From: Bacteroidota bacterium
GTDB lineage: Bacteria; Bacteroidota; Bacteroidia; Flavobacteriales; Flavobacteriaceae
DNA length: 26,062 bases
Assembly: GCA_004356305.1 (NCBI GenBank)
Contig: SMXJ01000071.1
Location: 1 to 26,062, forward strand
Direction: 5' to 3'
Shown here piece after piece: positions 22,768-26,062 of the stretch. Every line of letters starts with the position of its first letter. The stretch's first letter is position 1. Under the pieces are notes generated by a model that saw only the letters and a list, made by a program, of their open reading frames with translations, had not been told where the DNA came from and searched no databases. A program made the position numbers and the translations under genes.

Positions 22768-22786
22768 CCACTCGAATTTTATTTTG
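22755..22786 (+). promoter_or_regulatory. Divergent promoter candidate for the outer-membrane protein gene
   Basis: TTG (22755-22757), a 21-nt spacer, and TTATTTTG (22779-22786), which differs from TAnnTTTG at one position. Its -33 element lies between the -33 and -7 elements of the rpsL promoter, so the two polymerases could not bind at once. Confidence 0.45.
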
Positions 22787-22815
22787 GAGGAGTTCTAATT
22801 ATTTAAAACTGAAAT

Positions 22816-22869
22816 ATGAAAACCGCGTCAATTGCGTTAGATTTACAACCCATAAAAGCGGCATTTTGA
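22816..22869 (+). CDS. Short upstream ORF (17 codons) overlapping the next start
   Basis: ATG at 22816 opens a frame encoding MKTASIALDLQPIKAAF and stops with TGA at 22867. The stop overlaps the TTG start of the next gene as TTGA. It is the only ATG between the promoter candidate and the downstream frame. It may act as a translated leader that couples ribosomes to the TTG start. No function is claimed for the peptide. It could equally be a chance ORF, or the start of the downstream gene if a -1 slip or a sequencing error at the TTTT is involved. Confidence 0.3.
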   Translation: MKTASIALDLQPIKAAF

Positions 22870-24563
22870 AGTATTTTTTATATCTCTTTTTATACCTTTA
22901 TATATATACTGGTTTTTTTGAAAGTCTATACGCTCAAAATTTACAGCTCGAAATTAAAGCCGAAAAACAACTTTCTGAAGATTTTATCGATAGCCTTCAA
23001 ACCACTCTTATTTTTAAGAATTACATCTCCTTGGAAAAAGAAGTCGATTCTCTTTTACCCAAATTTGAGCGATTGGGTTTCATAGATAGTGAACTGAAAA
23101 CTATTATTCGAAAAAATGATTCGGTGTATCAGGCACAGTTTTTCCTCGGAAATCGTTGGAAGGTGATCAAGATATATTATAGCCAGGAAGATTTCAGTAT
23201 AAATGAACTTGAACTAATCGCTTCTGACGTAACCGCCACCTATTTTATTCTGGCTATCTCTCAAACAGAAGTTGCGCTCGAAACGTTGAACAGATTTAAA
23301 ACCGAAGACGGCAAATCTTTTGCTAAACTAAATTTGACCAACATAACCAAAACAGACAATAAAACACTCTCTGCCTATCTAAATTTAAAGGGTGGGTCGA
23401 TGCGAACCATCGACAATATCGTTATAAAAGGATACGATCAATTTCCCATATCCTACCTTAGGTATTATGCAGGGATCAAAAAAGGCAACACATTCAATCA
23501 GAAAAAAGTGATCGAGCAAAATGATCTATTGAATAATTTAGGCTTCGTAAACACCGTGAAACCCCCGGAGGCGCTTTTCAGAAAAGATTCAACCTCCATT
23601 TATTTTTATTTGAAAAAGCGAAACAACAATCTCTTCGACGGGATTCTGGGGTTTACCACAAATGAGGAAACACAAAAGCTTGAATTTAATGGTTACCTCA
23701 ACCTGGAACTCAACAACAATTTGAACTATGGCGAACAACTATTGGTGAACTATAAGGCAGATGGAAGGGAACAGCTAAACTTTAGAGTTCGGGCTATCAT
23801 GCCATATCTTTTTACATCCCCCTTGGGGATAAGTGTCGAACTCAAGATCTTTAAAAGAGATAGTACATTTATCACCACCGACCAACAAGTGAGAGTGAGT
23901 TATCAGGTAAATCCGACGAGTAACTTTTATATTGGCTACAAAACCTATGAATCGAGCGATCTAACGGATGCTATAATTGCAGGCTCTGCCGTCAAGGACT
24001 ATAATTCGAAATACCTTTTGATCGGTGCTGCTTATACGAAGCTTCAAGCGAGAAGTTTTTTCCCGGTAAAGACATTCATCGGTTTGGATTCTGAAATAGG
24101 AAACAGAGAAACCAGCGATTCGAAAGAACAACAGTTCAGAATTAATGGAAACATTAGCCATATATTCAACTTAAACTCTCGAAATTCGATCTACTTGAAA
24201 AATAATACCAGTGTTTTGTCCAGTGAAACGTATCTTACCAATGAACTTTTCAGGTTTGGAGGCATAAATAGTATTCGTGGTTTTAGTGAGAACAGTATTG
24301 ATGCTTCTTTATTTTCGGTATTAAATACAGAATACCGTTATCTTTTAGGCAACACAACTTATATCCACAGCATTATAGATCTGGCATATTTTGAGAACCA
24401 GACATTGAACTTAACCGAAGAGCTTTATAGCTTTGGATTGGGGCTGGGCCTACAAACAGAGGCAGGAATTTTTAAATTGAATATCGCAAATGGAGTTTCT
24501 ACAATGCAAAATTTTAAATTTTCAAATACTAAAATACACATCAGTCTTTCCTCTCGCTTTTAG
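22866..24563 (+). CDS. Omp85-superfamily outer-membrane beta-barrel protein (BamA/TamA-like surface antigen)
   Basis: From TTG 22866 the product has 565 residues with a strong signal peptide, MKYFLYLFLYLYIYTGFFES then LYA, cleaved before QN. The frame continues upstream to 22755 without ATG, and that segment is polar, so TTG gives the sensible N-terminus. The N-terminal third has POTRA-like beta-alpha units; the clearest runs from TIDNIVIKGYDQFPISYLRYYAGIKKGNTFNQKKV through LNNLGFVNTV. The rest is barrel strands. RFGGINSIRGF with the IRGF motif at about 470-473 matches loop 6 of Omp85 proteins, and the chain ends in Phe (HISLSSRF). The likely role is insertion or export of outer-membrane components; the client is unknown. 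It is divergent from rpsL. Confidence 0.8.
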   Translation: MKYFLYLFLYLYIYTGFFESLYAQNLQLEIKAEKQLSEDFIDSLQTTLIFKNYISLEKEVDSLLPKFERLGFIDSELKTIIRKNDSVYQAQFFLGNRWKVIKIYYSQEDFSINELELIASDVTATYFILAISQTEVALETLNRFKTEDGKSFAKLNLTNITKTDNKTLSAYLNLKGGSMRTIDNIVIKGYDQFPISYLRYYAGIKKGNTFNQKKVIEQNDLLNNLGFVNTVKPPEALFRKDSTSIYFYLKKRNNNLFDGILGFTTNEETQKLEFNGYLNLELNNNLNYGEQLLVNYKADGREQLNFRVRAIMPYLFTSPLGISVELKIFKRDSTFITTDQQVRVSYQVNPTSNFYIGYKTYESSDLTDAIIAGSAVKDYNSKYLLIGAAYTKLQARSFFPVKTFIGLDSEIGNRETSDSKEQQFRINGNISHIFNLNSRNSIYLKNNTSVLSSETYLTNELFRFGGINSIRGFSENSIDASLFSVLNTEYRYLLGNTTYIHSIIDLAYFENQTLNLTEELYSFGLGLGLQTEAGIFKLNIANGVSTMQNFKFSNTKIHISLSSRF

Positions 24564-24683
24564 TTAAACCCGATAACCACTTACCCCTATTGTTAAAAAA
24601 AAACTAAAGTTTAAGTTTAAAAAGTTGTGTAATTAACTTTTTATTGTGATTTTTGGCATTGGCTAATTCAAATAAATTATAAC
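24564..24683 (+). promoter_or_regulatory. Spacer with promoter candidate for the SusC-like gene
   Basis: This 120-nt A/T-rich spacer has TTG (24625-24627), a 20-nt spacer and GATTTTTG (24648-24655), one mismatch from TAnnTTTG, giving a leader of about 20 nt. No GC-rich intrinsic terminator for the upstream gene is seen; only weak AAAC/GTTT pairings near 24600-24620. Confidence 0.42.
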
Positions 24684-26062
24684 ATGAGAACAAAGTTTAG
24701 TGGAATTTTAACGCTTTTGTTAGCGTTTGTAGTGCAATTCACGTTCGCACAAGAAAAAACGGTCACCGGAACGATATCAGATGAAGACAATCTGCCATTG
24801 ATCGGGGTGAATGTAATTATAAAAGGGACCACGACCGGTACCCAGACAGATTTTGACGGAAATTATTCTGTCAATCCCACTGTTGGGCAAACGATCGTTT
24901 ATAGTTACCTTGGTTACCAAACAGTAGAAAGAGCGGTCACAGCGAGTACCACAAACATTTCGTTTGCGATGTCGCCGGACGCAGAAGCTCTGAGTGAGGT
25001 AGTAGTAACAGGTTACGGTGGTAGAACAAAATCCAAAAAAGCCTTAGGCTATGCGGTAAGTACTATCGAAGCGGAAGCTATCGAGAACAAACCGGAATCT
25101 GATCTGGTCAGAACATTGAACGGTCAAGTAGCCGGTGTGCAGATCACAGGGATGAGTGGTGCTTCCGGTTCTGGTACTAACTTCTTTATACGTTCGAAGA
25201 GTTCGATCAACGGTGACAACCAACCTTTATTTGTTGTTGATGGTATTCCATTTGATTCGGGTACGAACATTCAAACAGGATTTCAAGGTGGTAGTACGGT
25301 TACAAGTAGCCGTTTCCTCGATTTAGATCCTAACAATATTGAAAGCATACAGGTTTTAAAAGGTCTGAGTGCTGCAGTACTTTACGGTCAACAAGGTAGA
25401 AATGGTGTTGTATTGATCACAACTAAGAACGGTAGTACGAAAAAAATGAACGAAAAGTTCGAGATTACTTTTTCCCAATCTGTTTACGTTACTGAGATCA
25501 GTAACCTGGCAGACTATCAGAACAGGTATGGTCAGGGCGCGAATAACGCTCTTAACCCGGGCTTTGTCGGTAACTGGGGTGGACGTTTGGATGTAGGGTT
25601 GATGATCGAACACCCTCTTTCCGCCAATTGGGGAGATGTATTTCCTCAATTTGATGGATTGCAAATTCCTTACGTTGCAGCGACTAAGAATGTAGAAGAT
25701 TTCTTTAGAACAGGTGTTGGTTTCACTACATCGATAAATGTAGCCGGGGCCGGTGATAGTGGAAGCCGTTACAACATGAACTTTGGTTATACTACTGAAG
25801 ATGGATATATTCCGGGCAATGGTCTAACCCGTTATAATATTGGTATGGGTGGAACCGCTAAACTTAGCAACAAGTTTACCTTTAACGGTACGGCTACTTT
25901 TAGTAACCTTCGGGTAAATACTCCTCCAATTGCTGCGAACAACGCAGCTGGATCACTCACTATCTTTGATCGTTTACTGTTCATTCCCAGAAACGTAGAT
26001 CTACCCAATTTACCTTTCGAAGATCCAAACACAGGTGCTAGTGTCTATTATAGAACAGATCA
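24684..26062 (+). CDS. SusC/RagA-family TonB-linked outer-membrane receptor (5' part)
   Basis: The first 459 codons, open to the window edge; such proteins usually have about 1000 residues. Read from the DNA: signal peptide MRTKFSGILTLLLAFVVQFT then FA, cleaved before QEKTVTG; a carboxypeptidase-regulatory-like domain (about 25-97: TISDEDNLPLIGVNVIIKGTTTGTQTDFDGNYSV); the TonB box EVVVTGYG (about 105-112); the plug domain (about 118-250: LNGQVAGVQI, FIRSKSSINGDNQPLFVVDGIP, NIESIQVLKGLSAAVLYGQQGRNGVVLITTKNG), then the start of the barrel. It takes up oligosaccharides or peptides with a SusD-like lipoprotein, which would be expected just beyond the edge. The substrate cannot be predicted from this part. 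Confidence 0.95.
   Translation, partial: MRTKFSGILTLLLAFVVQFTFAQEKTVTGTISDEDNLPLIGVNVIIKGTTTGTQTDFDGNYSVNPTVGQTIVYSYLGYQTVERAVTASTTNISFAMSPDAEALSEVVVTGYGGRTKSKKALGYAVSTIEAEAIENKPESDLVRTLNGQVAGVQITGMSGASGSGTNFFIRSKSSINGDNQPLFVVDGIPFDSGTNIQTGFQGGSTVTSSRFLDLDPNNIESIQVLKGLSAAVLYGQQGRNGVVLITTKNGSTKKMNEKFEITFSQSVYVTEISNLADYQNRYGQGANNALNPGFVGNWGGRLDVGLMIEHPLSANWGDVFPQFDGLQIPYVAATKNVEDFFRTGVGFTTSINVAGAGDSGSRYNMNFGYTTEDGYIPGNGLTRYNIGMGGTAKLSNKFTFNGTATFSNLRVNTPPIAANNAAGSLTIFDRLLFIPRNVDLPNLPFEDPNTGASVYYRTD

Noticed and set aside
22786..22790. GGAGG as a Shine-Dalgarno site for the plus-strand gene
   Set aside because: It lies 26 nt before the nearest ATG and about 75 nt before the TTG start, and Bacteroidota rarely use such sites. 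It overlaps the promoter candidate.
22755..22865. Upstream extension of the Omp85 frame to a TTG at 22755
   Set aside because: It would begin within the promoter elements and place about 37 polar residues before a complete signal peptide, so the TTG at 22866 is preferred.
1..26062. CRISPR arrays, insertion sequences, phage, tRNA or rRNA genes
   Set aside because: I saw no direct-repeat arrays, transposase motifs or cloverleaf candidates; the only repeats are the small inverted-repeat spacers described.

Overview
The window is a stretch of bacterial chromosome from the phylum Bacteroidota, most likely the family Flavobacteriaceae. Four things point there: promoter-like sites match the Bacteroidota form TTG-N17-23-TAnnTTTG, Shine-Dalgarno sites are absent in front of most starts, the gene order rplQ-carA-eno-gltA follows the ribosomal cluster, and a SusC/RagA-type TonB-dependent receptor lies at the right end. 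DNA is AT-rich, with A/T-rich spacers.

Layout. (1) Positions 1-1184, minus strand: the first codons of a probable CtlX-like (citrulline-utilisation hydrolase family) gene running off the left edge, then a complete guanidino-group-modifying enzyme (DDAH / arginine deiminase / amidinotransferase superfamily). (2) 1342-5237, minus: gltA (citrate synthase), eno (enolase) and carA (carbamoyl-phosphate synthase small chain). carA and eno overlap by ATGA. carA has its own promoter, embedded in the terminator that ends the ribosomal cluster. (3) 5409-22680, minus: 32 co-oriented genes that join the classical str, S10, spc and alpha operons in one array: rpsL-rpsG-fusA-rpsJ-rplCDWB-rpsS-rplV-rpsC-rplP-rpmC-rpsQ-rplNXE-rpsN-rpsH-rplFR-rpsE-rpmD-rplO-secY-infA-rpmJ-rpsM-rpsK-rpsD-rpoA-rplQ. 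rpmD and rpmJ are very short but intact. tuf, adk and map, often found inside such arrays, are absent. (4) 22681-22865: a divergent control region with a near-perfect rpsL promoter overlapping a promoter for the opposite strand. (5) 22816-26062, plus: a short upstream ORF, an Omp85-superfamily outer-membrane protein that appears to start at TTG, and the first 459 codons of a SusC-like receptor.

The ribosomal genes are mostly 2-37 nt apart, which fits one or a few very long transcripts. Four spacers break this rule: rpsJ-rplC (239 nt, four small hairpins), rpoA-rplQ (125 nt) and rpsM-rpsK (104 nt), both imperfect inverted repeats of short degenerate units, and rpsK-rpsD (83 nt). These are the best candidates for unannotated RNA regulation or small dispersed repeats. 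No stretch longer than 300 bases lacks a gene. There is no tRNA, rRNA, CRISPR array, insertion sequence or phage gene that I can see. Most of the window is conserved housekeeping DNA; the interest lies in the spacers and the divergent promoter region rather than in a new gene system.
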